Assembly: GCA_018806915.1 (NCBI GenBank)
Contig: JAGKQI010000021.1
Location: forward strand, 62,001 to 126,000
Direction: 5' to 3'
DNA: 64,000 nucleotides
Origin: Phytophthora colocasiae
Taxonomy: Eukaryota; Oomycota; Peronosporomycetes; Peronosporales; Peronosporaceae
A program made the position numbers and the translations under genes. This document shows positions 1 to 9,858 of the stretch, piece by piece (positions within the stretch are counted from its first letter, which is position 1; each line of letters begins with the position of its first letter). Below the pieces are notes generated by a model, which saw only the letters and a program-made list of their open reading frames with translations, was not told the origin of the DNA and did not search any database.

Positions 1-3000
1 GATGGGGACGACGCAGTCGTTCCAGAAGGCAAACGTATTATCGGTTCTGTGGGTGGGGTGGAGGCCGTCTCTACGGGCTATATCGACTGTCTGCCTACCG
101 CTATGCTCATCGATTCAGGAGCTGTTGCCAGTCTAATCGACAACCGCGTGCTGAAGAGGTTAGGGATGACGGACGCTCCATTGGAACCGTACCCTCAGGA
201 ACTGAAAGGCGTGTCGGGTCAAGCGTTACGAGTTAAGGGAATCGTCCGCCTACCCATGCGACTGGGGTCGAAGGAACTAATTCGGCCGTTCGTGGTAATT
301 GAGAAGCTGCATGTGGATGTGATCCTTGGAACGGACACGCTTAGAGCGTACCGAGCCGTCGTCGACCTGGATGAAAGTACGGTAACGCTTAAGGATACAG
401 GAGAAGCGTTCGCCATCGGGTCGCCGCGGGTGGAGGAAATGTACACCACTCGTATTAGCTCTACGGTACGGTTATGTCCGGGAGGGCAAGCGTTGGTGGT
501 GACCGATGTGCAAGGAAAAGCGGCCGATGACTCTACTGTGCTCGTCGAAGGATATGTGGACCTGGACGACACGGTGAAAGTGGCTCGAACGTTGTGTACT
601 GTGAAGGAAGGCAAGGTCGTGGTGGAAGTGTGTAACGCTTCGGAAGAAGACGTGATCATTAAAAAGGGAACGCTTATTGCCGCGGCTACGGTAGTGCCGG
701 CGACCGCCTTTGCTTACGAGAAAAACAATGTGGATGACCGGAACGCTTCCGCAAATGGAACGGATTGGGTAAGTTCCGTGCTGGGAACAGTTAGTTCGCG
801 TTCTGAACCGTCCCGAGACCCCATGCCTGCCTTGGACGAAGCGTTACGACAAGAGTTTAAGGTGGACTTTACGGGATCGAAGTTGAGCTCTGAGCAGCAA
901 GGGCTGTTCTCTTCTCTATTGGAGTCTTTCGCTGACATGTTCGTGGAAACCTCGATGAAGCCGGGTCGAACCAACCTTCTAGAGTTCTCTATAGATACGG
1001 GAGGCAATGCTCCGATCAAACAGAGACCGTACCGGGTTTCTAAGGCCGAAGGTGATGTGATGGAAGCTGAAATCCAGCAATACCTCGACTTGGGGATAAT
1101 ACAACCGTCCTCGAGCCCATGGGCGAGTCCGGTGCTTATGATACGGAAACCTGATGGGGGCATACGCTTCTGCATTGACTACCGGAGGCTGAACGCCGTT
1201 ACGATTAAGGACTGCTACCCAATGCCGCTAATTGATGACATATTGGACGTTCTAGGGAACGCTAAACTGTTCTCTACTATGGACATCGCCTCCGGGTATT
1301 GGAACGTTCCGATGGCAAAAGGAAGCGTGGAGAAAACAGCGTTCACTTGCAAGTACGGACTGTTCGAGTGGTTGGTGATGCCCTTTGGCTTATGCAACGC
1401 GGTGCCAGCTTTCGAGCGACTAATGGAGAACGTGCTAGTGGATCTTAAGTGGCGAACTTGCTTGGTGTATCTCGATGATTGTGTGGTGTTCAGCGAGGAC
1501 TTTCCTACCCACTTAATACGGTTAAAACAAGTCTTGGAACGGTTCCGTGCGGCAGGGTTTAAACTCAAAATGAAGAAGTGCAAGTGGGAACGGGACCAGG
1601 TGGCGTTCCTAGGGCACATAGTAACGCCTTCAGGGATACTGACCAACCCGGAGAAGGTGAAGTCGGTGATGACTTTGAAGAACCCGCACGACTTGCATAC
1701 CGTTCGAGCGTTTCTAGGACTGACTAGTTATTTCCGACGGTACATTCCGGGGTACGCTGCGATCACCGCTCCCATAGAACGCTTAAAAGGAAAAGGCGTT
1801 CCGTTCGAGTGGTCAGAGGACTGTGAGTCAGCGTTCCGACAATTGAAACGGAGACTAGTGGAACCCCCGATCCTGGTGTACCCGGATTTCTCGAAGCGTT
1901 TCAAATTGTACGTGGACTCTTCCACGATGGCTATTGGAGCGTGCCTCATGCAGACCGTGGACGGACGGGAGCGTGTGGTAGCTTACGCAAGCAAATTGCT
2001 TGTCGGATCCGAGAAGAATTGGGTCAACAAGACCAACGGAACCTCAGAGATCGAATGTTGGGGGATCGTGTGGGCCACGAGGAAGTTCCGCTGTTATTTG
2101 GATCGTCGCGAGTTCGATTTGTATACGGACCACAAGGCGTTGACGTGGGTATTCGACGAGAAGAACCGTACCAGTAACGCTAAACTGGCACGCTGGGCGA
2201 TGGAGCTCTCGCAGCTACGCTTCAAAGTATTCCATAAACCGGGGACCGCGATGGGTCACGTGGATGGACTTTCATGGCTGCACGCCGGCACCATCAACGC
2301 CGTGACAATGGCTGACTTGCTGAACGAAGCGCGTTCCGATGGGAACGGTTTCGAGGAAGAAGGAGAGGTTAGGAACGCTGATCCGGGAACGGTACAGGAA
2401 GTCGGAACGGTTCCGGTCGAGGGAACGCTTCCTGCTGGAGCCTCGGAAGCCACGCGAGAGGGACGTGGTTCCACTGAAGTCGGGGGGTCGCCTCGGCGCT
2501 CCCACCCGAACGCTCCCGAGGAACAGCTAATGGTTTCGCCGGTGGACTTGTTTGGACTTCAGCAGGAACGCTTCGTCGAGGAGCAGAAGCGTACCCCTTG
2601 GATCATGGCAATGATCGCCTATTTGAAAGATGGTGCATTGGCCCTCGACCCGCAGTTGAGGGCGCGGACGCTTCTTATGGCGCCTAATTATGAAGTGAAG
2701 AACGGCGTGCTGATGAGAAAAGTCTACCTCAAGGCTCGAGCCGGGCCTGCTAGCTCTATCGAAGTTCCGGTTATACCGTTACCGTTCATTTCTACCGTTC
2801 TACACCACTGTCATACCGACGTGCTAGCGGCGCACGTAGGCGTTACGAAAACGCTGGACAAGGTTAGGAAACATGCGTTCTGGCATGGATGGAAAAGTGA
2901 TGTGGCTGAGTACGTCAGGGAGTGCACGGTGTGCGGGAGTGGAAAAGGGTACCGTCCTTGGAAGAACGGTTTGATGCAGAGGATGCCGGTCCAGGAACTG

Positions 3001-4257
3001 TCGGGACCGTTCTCTCTACTGGTGGTGGACGCTATTGGACCGTTGGTCACTACGCCTCGTGGAAACAAATTTATTCTAGTGTTCGCCGACTATTTCACTC
3101 GATGAGTGGAAGCTTTCGCTATCGGAGCTTTAGACACGGTAACGTTTGTGGAAACTATGGTGAACGAGGTCATTTCGAGACACGGAGTCCCGGAACGGTT
3201 GTTGAGCGACCAAGGGTCCAACTTCATCTCGGAGCTGGCTAGATCCTTCTACGAGACGCTTGGTATTAAGAAGTTGTTCGGGGCAGCGTACCACCCGCAG
3301 ACCCAAGGACTTGTGGAACGCTTCAATGGAACGCTTATTGGAATGCTGAAAATGTTTGTGAACGAAGCGCAGACCGATTGGGATCTGTATCTGCCTCGGG
3401 TCCTGTTTGCGTACCGGACTTCCTATCATGAGTCGCTGAAGGACTCACCGTTCTTTAGCCTTTATGGCCGAGACCCCGTGCTCCCGCTGGACTTAGCGTT
3501 CCTGAACACGGACAAAAAGTGGAAGAGTAACGAAGTCGCCGCGTACCGTCGACGTCTTTATCTCTCTCTGAGGGACACTCGACGAATGGTTGAGCGACAA
3601 CTACTAAAGGCCCAAGACCGGTATGTCCTCCGACCGGGCCGAGTGGAGACCAAGTTTGAAGTTGGGGACCCGGTTTGGGTGTACCAATACTTCCGTGCTC
3701 GTCGAGGCGAACGCACGACCAAGAAATTAGCGTTCTCTTGGCACGGTCCGTACCGTGTCGTGAGTACCGTGGGGGAGAACAGTTATCGAATTGCGATCCC
3801 TTCGCACCCCAACCGCGTGGTGAGCATCAATGTGAATCGCCTGAAGCGTTTCCAGGGACGGTGGAGCAGACCGTTCCCTACGGAAGTACCGGATGGGATC
3901 GTCAGCCAGCCGGGTGTCGACGACGAGGGTCCACTCGAGGAAGACGACCTCCCTTCTACGAGTTATGTGGAACGCTTAGTAATTGGGGGTGAGGAGACGG
4001 CTCTGTCGGGGGCTGACACGCCGGTAGTGGACATTCTGGCTAGGAGGAAGGAGAAGGGCGTCACGCAATACTTGGTGCTCTTAGCCACCTACGAGGTCGC
4101 GTGGAGGCCTGCTGGAACGCTTCTCCCGAACTACGACGTTCTGATCAAAGCGTTCGAGAACGCTCGACGCAAGGAGAAGGGACTCCCTGAACTTCGTCGC
4201 AGTGCACGGTTAGCAGAAGCCAACGTCGCTGTCGACGAGGATAGCATGCTCTTCTAA
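1..4257 (+). pseudogene. pol: Ty3/Gypsy pol polyprotein (PR-RT-RNaseH-INT-chromodomain-like), interrupted by a stop
   Basis: Reading frame 1 is open from base 1, continues the same protein as copy B, and ends at 4257. Domains in order: aspartic protease (DSGA near 112-123), reverse transcriptase (YLDD at about 1468-1479), Ty3-type RNase H (about 1890-2280, TDHKALTW), integrase with an HHCC zinc finger (about 2800-2930, ending CTVC) and a DDE core in which the second Asp (SDQG, near 3206) and the Glu (LVERFNG, near 3316) are separated by exactly 35 residues. A GPY/F-like module (WHGPYRVV) and a chromodomain-like tail (TYEVAWRPAGTL) follow, as in chromoviral Gypsy elements. TGA at 3103-3105 interrupts the integrase where copy B has TGG (Trp); the frame continues after it. 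The 5' end is cut by the window edge. Confidence 0.93.
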
Positions 4258-4533
4258 AGGAGCGTAGCTGGTCTTGCTCTGAGTAGGGTCAAGACGGGAG
4301 AAGGGAGGTGAAAGGAACGGTTGTTCTCCGTGGGGAACTTTGGATTTGAATTACTTTCATTGCGCGCACGGCTGGAAGCCGTGTTTATATTTTTGGGGAA
4401 TTACGAATTTGGGAACGGTATCGGGGAACGCTTAGTGGATACGGAAATTACGGTTATTACGCTTAAGTGGAGAACGCTAAGCTACCGTTCCTGAACATGA
4501 AATAATGAAAGAATGAAACGGGTAATTAGGGAC

Positions 4534-6393
4534 CTACGAAGCCGACGAGTCCTGGACCTTCTGCTTCTTGGCCGGCGGCTTCTCTTCTTCCGAGTCGGAG
4601 TGCGGCTCGTAGTCAGAGACCTCATCGTCGTTGTCGCTGGCCTCGCTGTCGCTCTCGTCACTGGCCTCGTCCCCAGAGTTGTCGCCCGATTGGGGAGAAG
4701 AAGCCGACTTCTTACCGGACCCTGAAGCCCCGTCCTTGGACTTCGGCTTGGGTGACGAGTGAGGCGATACCGGAGGGCTGCTGGGAGGATCGGCTGCCGG
4801 CTTGCTGGCTGACGACGGCTTCGGCTCGGACCCGCTGGACGAGGTATCCTTCGGGGAGGACTCGGCTGGAGAAGCGTCCTGAGACTTGCTGGTTGCCGAA
4901 CTTGAGTCGGAGCTCGAAGCGTTCCCGGGAACGGTCGTGCTCGGAGGGGCCTGAGTGGACTTGGATCCGGCGGACTTGGGATTCTTGGGAGGCGTGGCCG
5001 TCGTTCCCGTGGAGGTGTCAGGGACCACGCTAAGGTCGTTTGCTCTGGTCTTGGCCGACTTGGGCTTGGCTGCCTTGTAGAAGGTTGGTACCATACGACA
5101 CGCTGCTATACCTCCCGACCCATGCGCCGAAGGACAACCCTTGATCTTGAACTGGTCGTAGGAAGGCTTGATCTCCTTAGGGTCGAAAGCCTTAACGACG
5201 GGCGTCTTATACGTCCCGGCTTGCAACTGCTTGACAAGGACCCTAGCCAAGTCGATAATCCGAGTGCACTTGCGAAGGACCGCCCACACGCCTTCCTTGT
5301 TGCTGTTTGCCCAGCCGGGGCGGGGCTGGCGGTCGGACTGAAGATCGATGAGGACGAGAGCGAGGGCTCGATCGTCGAGGCGACTTTCGGGGCGATGATG
5401 GTCAGGATCCAAGGCATCGGCCCACAGCAAAAGATTGGTAACGCTTGTGAAGCCACCCTCATTTACCTTGAACGGTTTCAAAGCGTTCTTGACCTTGTAA
5501 GCGTACTCCTCGGCGTCGCGTCGGCGGAGGAACGGAAGGCTCTCGATCACTGGTCCATGGTATCCGGGCCCTCGAGACTGGTTGCGCCCTGGTTGACCTC
5601 CCCACCACATCAACGTCTTCGAGTCGTCACAATTTTCCATGAGCTCCAGGAAGTTATAAAAGCCCCAAGTCTTGATACAGAAGGAGAGAAACTCGACGCG
5701 ACGTGCGGCCGCCTCCATCTTCTGCTTCCTGCGACGAGTCTGGGCGGCTTGAGTTTTCAGCGGGACGTGAAGCTGCCAGTCAAAGAACACCTGCCGGTCA
5801 CGATTCCACCAACGCCAGTGAGCCGTATACACGTGAGGGTATTCCTCTGGGTCATACCAGAGGTGAGAACCCTCCCAGGGTAACGCTAATTGGAAGGTGG
5901 AACGGTCCGAACGAGCCGCTCGACGATACAAATCCTCCAAGTCGTCACGAATTTCTTGAGGCGTAGTATCCGCCAACGCTTCTGTAAAGTATGGAGTTTT
6001 GCGAGGCGACGACTGCGACGCCGACGACCCACCTGTAGATCGCTCCTTCCTCTTCTTGGGCGACTTTAGCTTGGACCTCGGAGCGTTCTTAGGCGACGAC
6101 TCGGTAGACGAAGAAGTCTTGGAACTGTTATTGGCAAACCGCGGATGGTTTTCGGGGCGCCTGCTGGCTTTTTGACGCGTGGGCTTGGGGAGGATGAGGA
6201 TGGGGCCGCTAAATGCGTCCGAAGCCGCCCCGGTCTGGTCAATCACTGCTTCTGCGACGTCATCCAGAATGTCCAGCCCGGCGGAACTCTCGTTAACGCT
6301 CAACACTTCGCGCATCTCAGACCAGAACGCTTCTTGGGCACCGACCGTGGCTGCATCTTCCGTGTCGGATTCCTCCTCTGCGTAGCGCTCCAT
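4534..6393 (-). CDS. ORF-A of copy A: antisense accessory protein of the retroelement, start codon lost
   Basis: A 619-residue frame running opposite to pol, homologous along its whole length to the intact ORF-A of copy B (34769-36682). The conserved core (roughly the middle 280 residues) contains motifs such as HWRWWNRDR, FFDWQLHVPL, KTWGFYNFLELM and LMWWGGQPGRNQ; the last ~200 residues are low complexity, rich in Ser/Pro/Lys and then acidic, ending in a basic KKQK patch that could serve nuclear targeting. Copy B starts with MGKSR; here the homologous codon at 6442-6444 is ACG instead of ATG while the following codons are still open, so the natural start has been lost and the next Met is at 6393. 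An Inr-like element lies at 6466-6483, about 22 nt upstream of the old start. I recognise no known domain and assign no function. Confidence 0.7.
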   Translation of the reverse strand: MERYAEEESDTEDAATVGAQEAFWSEMREVLSVNESSAGLDILDDVAEAVIDQTGAASDAFSGPILILPKPTRQKASRRPENHPRFANNSSKTSSSTESSPKNAPRSKLKSPKKRKERSTGGSSASQSSPRKTPYFTEALADTTPQEIRDDLEDLYRRAARSDRSTFQLALPWEGSHLWYDPEEYPHVYTAHWRWWNRDRQVFFDWQLHVPLKTQAAQTRRRKQKMEAAARRVEFLSFCIKTWGFYNFLELMENCDDSKTLMWWGGQPGRNQSRGPGYHGPVIESLPFLRRRDAEEYAYKVKNALKPFKVNEGGFTSVTNLLLWADALDPDHHRPESRLDDRALALVLIDLQSDRQPRPGWANSNKEGVWAVLRKCTRIIDLARVLVKQLQAGTYKTPVVKAFDPKEIKPSYDQFKIKGCPSAHGSGGIAACRMVPTFYKAAKPKSAKTRANDLSVVPDTSTGTTATPPKNPKSAGSKSTQAPPSTTVPGNASSSDSSSATSKSQDASPAESSPKDTSSSGSEPKPSSASKPAADPPSSPPVSPHSSPKPKSKDGASGSGKKSASSPQSGDNSGDEASDESDSEASDNDDEVSDYEPHSDSEEEKPPAKKQKVQDSSAS

Positions 6394-6444
6394 GAGCCGC
6401 TTCAGCAGCTTCTGCTCGTCGGAAGGGAGACGGGATTTACCCGT

Positions 6445-6757
6445 AGTAAGGACTGTATGGCGAGAGGAAAGTTGCCGAATGAGAAGAACTGGAGACGGTT
6501 CCTTATGGGACCTGGCGCATCAAAATTTGGCAAATTTTAGGAAAATAGACTTCGAGAGACCGATGGATTGGGCCTACTTTATGGCTGCCAGTTGAAGTTG
6601 CCGGAAACTGAAAACCTGCATCTGCAGGGCGGACCCTTGATGACACCAGATTGCCGTTAAGATACTTGGAGCGCGGCGGGGCGTGCAAGGATCACATACG
6701 CAATGCGCTACTCATTTCTCCTTTTGCTGGAAGAAGCGGAACTGAGACGCGACGCTC
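6445..6757. promoter_or_regulatory. Internal divergent promoter region between ORF-A and ORF-B, copy A
   Basis: About 313 bp separate the divergent starts of ORF-A (6444, -) and ORF-B (6758, +). On the + strand CTCATTTCTCCTTTT at 6711-6725 matches the oomycete initiator/flanking promoter consensus GCTCATTYYNCAWTTT closely and lies 33 nt before the ORF-B ATG. On the - strand CTCATTCGGCAACTTT (6483 down to 6468) is a second match, 22 nt before the old ORF-A start. The consensus is established for oomycete core promoters; activity here is inferred. Confidence 0.55.
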
Positions 6758-7967
6758 ATGGAAGCGTGGGCTAGCTACGTATGGGCAGAATATGCACGGT
6801 TCGAGCTCCTACTTGTGTATATAGGAACGGTTGTCGCGTGGATCGTGACGACGCCCTTGCGTGACGTGATCTGGACATTCTGCACTGAAGTTTGGAGAGT
6901 GACACGGTTGAATGGTGGCATGTGGCTGAACTATACCCTCTCGTTATCAAGAGGTGCTCCGGAACCCGTCTCTCCGACAACTTCACGGACTCGCCTACGG
7001 GTACGCTTTATGGAGTACCTTCTTCGCGGTCCCTGTACAGGTGCTGGAGCAGAACGCTTTGGAGTACGGGAGATACGGGCGAGTGCATAGGAGCTGGTGG
7101 GTTGCGTTCCAAGTGACGTTTGGCGAGTACGGTCCTGACCTTGTGCTGGAAACTTGCGCGTCGATAGAACGCTATTGTCTGGCGTGGAAGGAAGGGTGTG
7201 CCAATGCGTGGAAGCGTGTGTATGGGGGCGTCCAGGGCTTGTGCTGGGCAACGCTTCTCTCTCTCTCTATGGTCATCCATATCCCGATGTTGCTGTACGA
7301 TGTCTTGGAGTTCGTGTCGTGCGGAGCCTTGGGGGTCGTCGTTGCGCTGGTGGTCCTCAATGTCTCGAGCTATTACTGGAATTGGACGGCCCAGGGATTC
7401 CTGGTCACTCAGATCGTAGGCGTGGTCGGACTGGTCACTCATGGATGGCGCCTTGGAGACCGAGATGGGCGGCTGCGGAAGATAGCCCCTCGTGGGATTA
7501 TTGAAGACGCTTTGGACAGCGTTCAGCGGAACGCTTCGGAGCGTTATCGCGCGGAAGAAGACAGCATTTTGCGTTTAAAGAAGCCGGCCGTCCGGGCTCG
7601 AGCTGAGGCTCCTGGTGTCGGGGAAGTTGAAGCCTCCTCTTCTTCTGAAGAAGAGTCGGAGAGCGAATCTAATAGCGTTCCCTCTAAGGCCCGGCACCTT
7701 GTTCGCGAGAACGCTTCGGACGCTGGCTTGGGCATGGCGGAACGCTTGAGGGGGATGGCCGACGAGGTCCAACACGGCGTCCTCCGAGGACGGCGGACTT
7801 CTAGTCGGGGGGAATGTCCCGTATCCGGGATTGAAGGGGTTAATCCAGCGGTGTTGGACCCCGGTCGGGCTACGAAAAGACCCAAGCGGCCTCGGCGTCT
7901 GGGTGACTCTGGCCAAGGTACCGCCCCAATGGTACTCGGTCTTCGAGGAGGCGACTTCCCGCAATGA
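6758..7967 (+). pseudogene. ORF-B of copy A: multi-pass membrane protein in the env position, frameshifted
   Basis: The first part reads from ATG 6758 (starting MEAWASYVWAEYARFELLL) and matches the N-terminus of ORF-B in copy B. At about 6939-6943 copy A has one extra base (TATACCCTCTCG against TACACCTCGCG in copy B), so the protein continues in another frame from about 6954 to 7967. The second part contains the conserved LRQLHGLAYGYALWSTFF segment, a hydrophobic central block with three likely membrane spans, a basic RLGDRDGRLRKIAPRG stretch and an acidic Ser/Glu-rich tail. The last ~50 codons lie inside the 3' LTR (from 7815). Sense orientation and position between pol and the 3' LTR are those of an env-like gene, but I see no signal peptide or fusion-type motif, so env homology is not claimed. 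Confidence 0.75.
7807..7814 (+). other. Polypurine tract of copy A
   Basis: GGGGGGAA lies immediately before the first TG of the 3' LTR, at the place where plus-strand synthesis is primed in LTR retroelements. The same octamer abuts the 3' LTR of copy B. Confidence 0.85.
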
Positions 7968-8307
7968 TGGCGCTAGGAGGCGACGTGGAGGTCCAAGGTT
8001 GGAGTTAAGTGAGACTGAGCTCCTTGCGAAGCGGAACTGCAAGGACGGAGGGCATGTCGACGGTGCCCGGTGAGTATGAGAGGTGAGGTGTCACCCCCAA
8101 GGGCGTGGTACCATACTGCGCTTTTCATTTTTTTTAGTTAGTTACGAATTTCCCTAGTCAAGTGAAGAACAAGAACAAGAAATCTACGTTTATTACATTT
8201 ACCTGAAGACTTACACCTTTCTCTTCCTACTCTACTCTAGACCCCGCCCAGGACCGTACTCATCTAATAGCCACAGGTACCGACCCCGACAAGGGAGGTG
8301 CGTGACA
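7815..8307 (+). repeat. 3' LTR of copy A (493 bp)
   Basis: Starts TGTCCCGTATCC and ends GTGCGTGACA; TGTC/GACA are inverted ends. It aligns over its full length to the copy B LTRs but with numerous substitutions, including a diverged stretch at about 7832-7930. Its 5' part encodes the C-terminus of ORF-B. Confidence 0.92.
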
Positions 8308-9788
8308 GCAGCAATTTCCAGTGAGTGTTGTAAATTGCTGGACACTTTTTAGAATAAGCTTCCCTGGTATACTGAGCACTCGAGTTTTGGCACTGAAGAG
8401 TTTGCAATGAGCCTGTGCTGGTATAACTTGAGTGTATGGGTGACACTAAGAAATTGGCGATGGCTTAGCGCAGATCACAAAAGCCTCGCTTCCACGTGTT
8501 GAAGTTGCAGTTCTATTTTAGGTGGTCCACATGGTTATAACATTGCCACGTTATCAGGTTGAAGTGGTGAATACTGGCGCATTTCGTTTCACGCCACTGG
8601 TTTTGGCTAGAGCCCCTGGTACAGGCTGTACTGCAGGCTGCGCACTCAGCTACGATCTTCGCTATTCGAATTCACTGCTCTCGCTCCAGGTCGTTTCTTG
8701 GCGACCACACAGCCAAGAAGTCGTACGACAGGTTGCTAGCAACCTGCTACCGCTCAGCTGCCAAGATACGAGTCGAACCATCGACTCAGCCGCAGGGTAA
8801 TGTCGCTGCAATGGCTGTCTGCACGATGGAGGCCTTTCTTCCGGCTTGATGGCGCTATGCTGTGTGCTGCACACAGTGTGCAGTGTCTGTTGACAACAAC
8901 CGTGGTGGTAGGTACAACGCTTCGCCGTCAAACTAGGCAGTCTAAAAAAAACGAGACGAGCAGTCAATTCCCGCGCCCTTTCGCCCGTAACGGTCGCGAT
9001 CTGTAGCCATGTCCGCTTCAGCAACATGTACACTCGACTACCAAAGTAACATAACGGCCCGATTTTAAAACGCTTGCAATCTTGCACCCGTGCGGCAAAG
9101 CGCCACCAAAATTTGCACCGGGCAAAGAAAAAGAAGTTGGAAACGATCTGCATCTCGGAAATGTCATGATATCTCGGAGCGATACGGATCACCGCGAATC
9201 GAATGTTCCGCTGTCTTCCTTATCCGTGCCATGACCGCCATAGCCGCTAGAGCCAGACGCTGCTCGAGAACGCTCTGACACACTCTGCGTCGAGTAAAAC
9301 GCGTGGATAAGCCGCATAGTCGCTGCCAGCTGGGCGAAATTTGACATCAACCGGCTCCGCTACAGTCCACCATCGCCGTGCTCCAAGCAGAGGTCATTTG
9401 GATGGATAGTCGCTCAACTGCGGACGCTTCGACGTCGGAACTTTAGAGCCAAACGAAGCTGCGGCGAAGATTCGTGTTGATACGCAGCCCACGGCTGTCA
9501 GCGTGTTCAGCCACCACGCTGCAGTCTCTGCCAGTGCCCACAAGAAGTTGCCGTCTGCTTGGGCCGCGTGGGTTTCACGCGAGAGAGCAGCCGCCGCTTG
9601 CAGTTCCGCTCCGAGATGAGAGCGCCACCTGCTTTTTCAGGCAAAGCCTAGTGAGAATATTCGCTTATCGGTCTACCAAAGAAACCGCTTGAGCAGCCGT
9701 TGCCAAGTTGCATTTTGCAAAGCTTTTTCACGCTTTCCTGCAATTTTGCATATATTTTTCGAGTTCCCCATGCAGTACAGGCTCTCTT
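8308..9788. other. Intergenic, no gene recognised
   Basis: About 1.5 kb between the copy A LTR and the PX gene. Frames are short and overlap on both strands without domain similarity. A short imperfect palindrome around CAGCAATTTCC (8309-8319) and TAAATTGCTGG (8331-8341) sits next to the LTR. I see no TIR or target duplication. Confidence 0.5.
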
Positions 9789-9804
9789 GCTCATTCTCAA
9801 ACTC
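9789..9804 (+). promoter_or_regulatory. Oomycete initiator (Inr) of the PX-domain gene
   Basis: GCTCATTCTCAAACTC matches the oomycete Inr consensus GCTCATTYYNCAWTTT at its first ten positions, 55 nt before the chosen ATG at 9859. It supports that ATG over the upstream non-ATG extension of the frame. Confidence 0.6.
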
Positions 9805-9858
9805 GCCGTCCACTGCATAAGCATCAACTGGAGCGTCTCGTCACTTCCAGCCCCCGTT

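Larger units (their letters stand above)
1..8307 (+). mobile_element. Ty3/Gypsy LTR retroelement copy A, 3' part (5' end outside window)
   Basis: The window opens inside pol. In order on the + strand come pol (1-4257), an antisense ORF-A (4534-6444), a divergently placed sense ORF-B (6758-7967), a polypurine tract (7807-7814) and a 493 bp 3' LTR (7815-8307). The boundaries of the LTR follow from alignment to the two LTRs of copy B at 32921-33410 and 46191-46683, which share TGTC...GACA ends. The LTR differs from those of copy B at many positions, so this is a separate, older or different-subfamily insertion. All three genes I can compare are damaged: an in-frame stop in pol, a lost start codon in ORF-A and a one-base insertion in ORF-B. 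The 5' LTR, gag and left target-site duplication lie off the window. Confidence 0.93.

Noticed and set aside
219..1175. Long antisense frames under pol (also 40063-41019)
   Set aside because: They repeat in both copies only because pol is nearly identical; no domain, and sense pol explains the sequence.
5122..5883. 253-residue frame on the + strand opposite ORF-A of copy A
   Set aside because: It is the shadow of ORF-A; the ORF-A frame is the one conserved with copy B and has the promoter-like element.
9001..9700. Upstream extension of the PX gene frame from 9700
   Set aside because: It has no ATG and lies before the Inr at 9789; treated as 5' flank.
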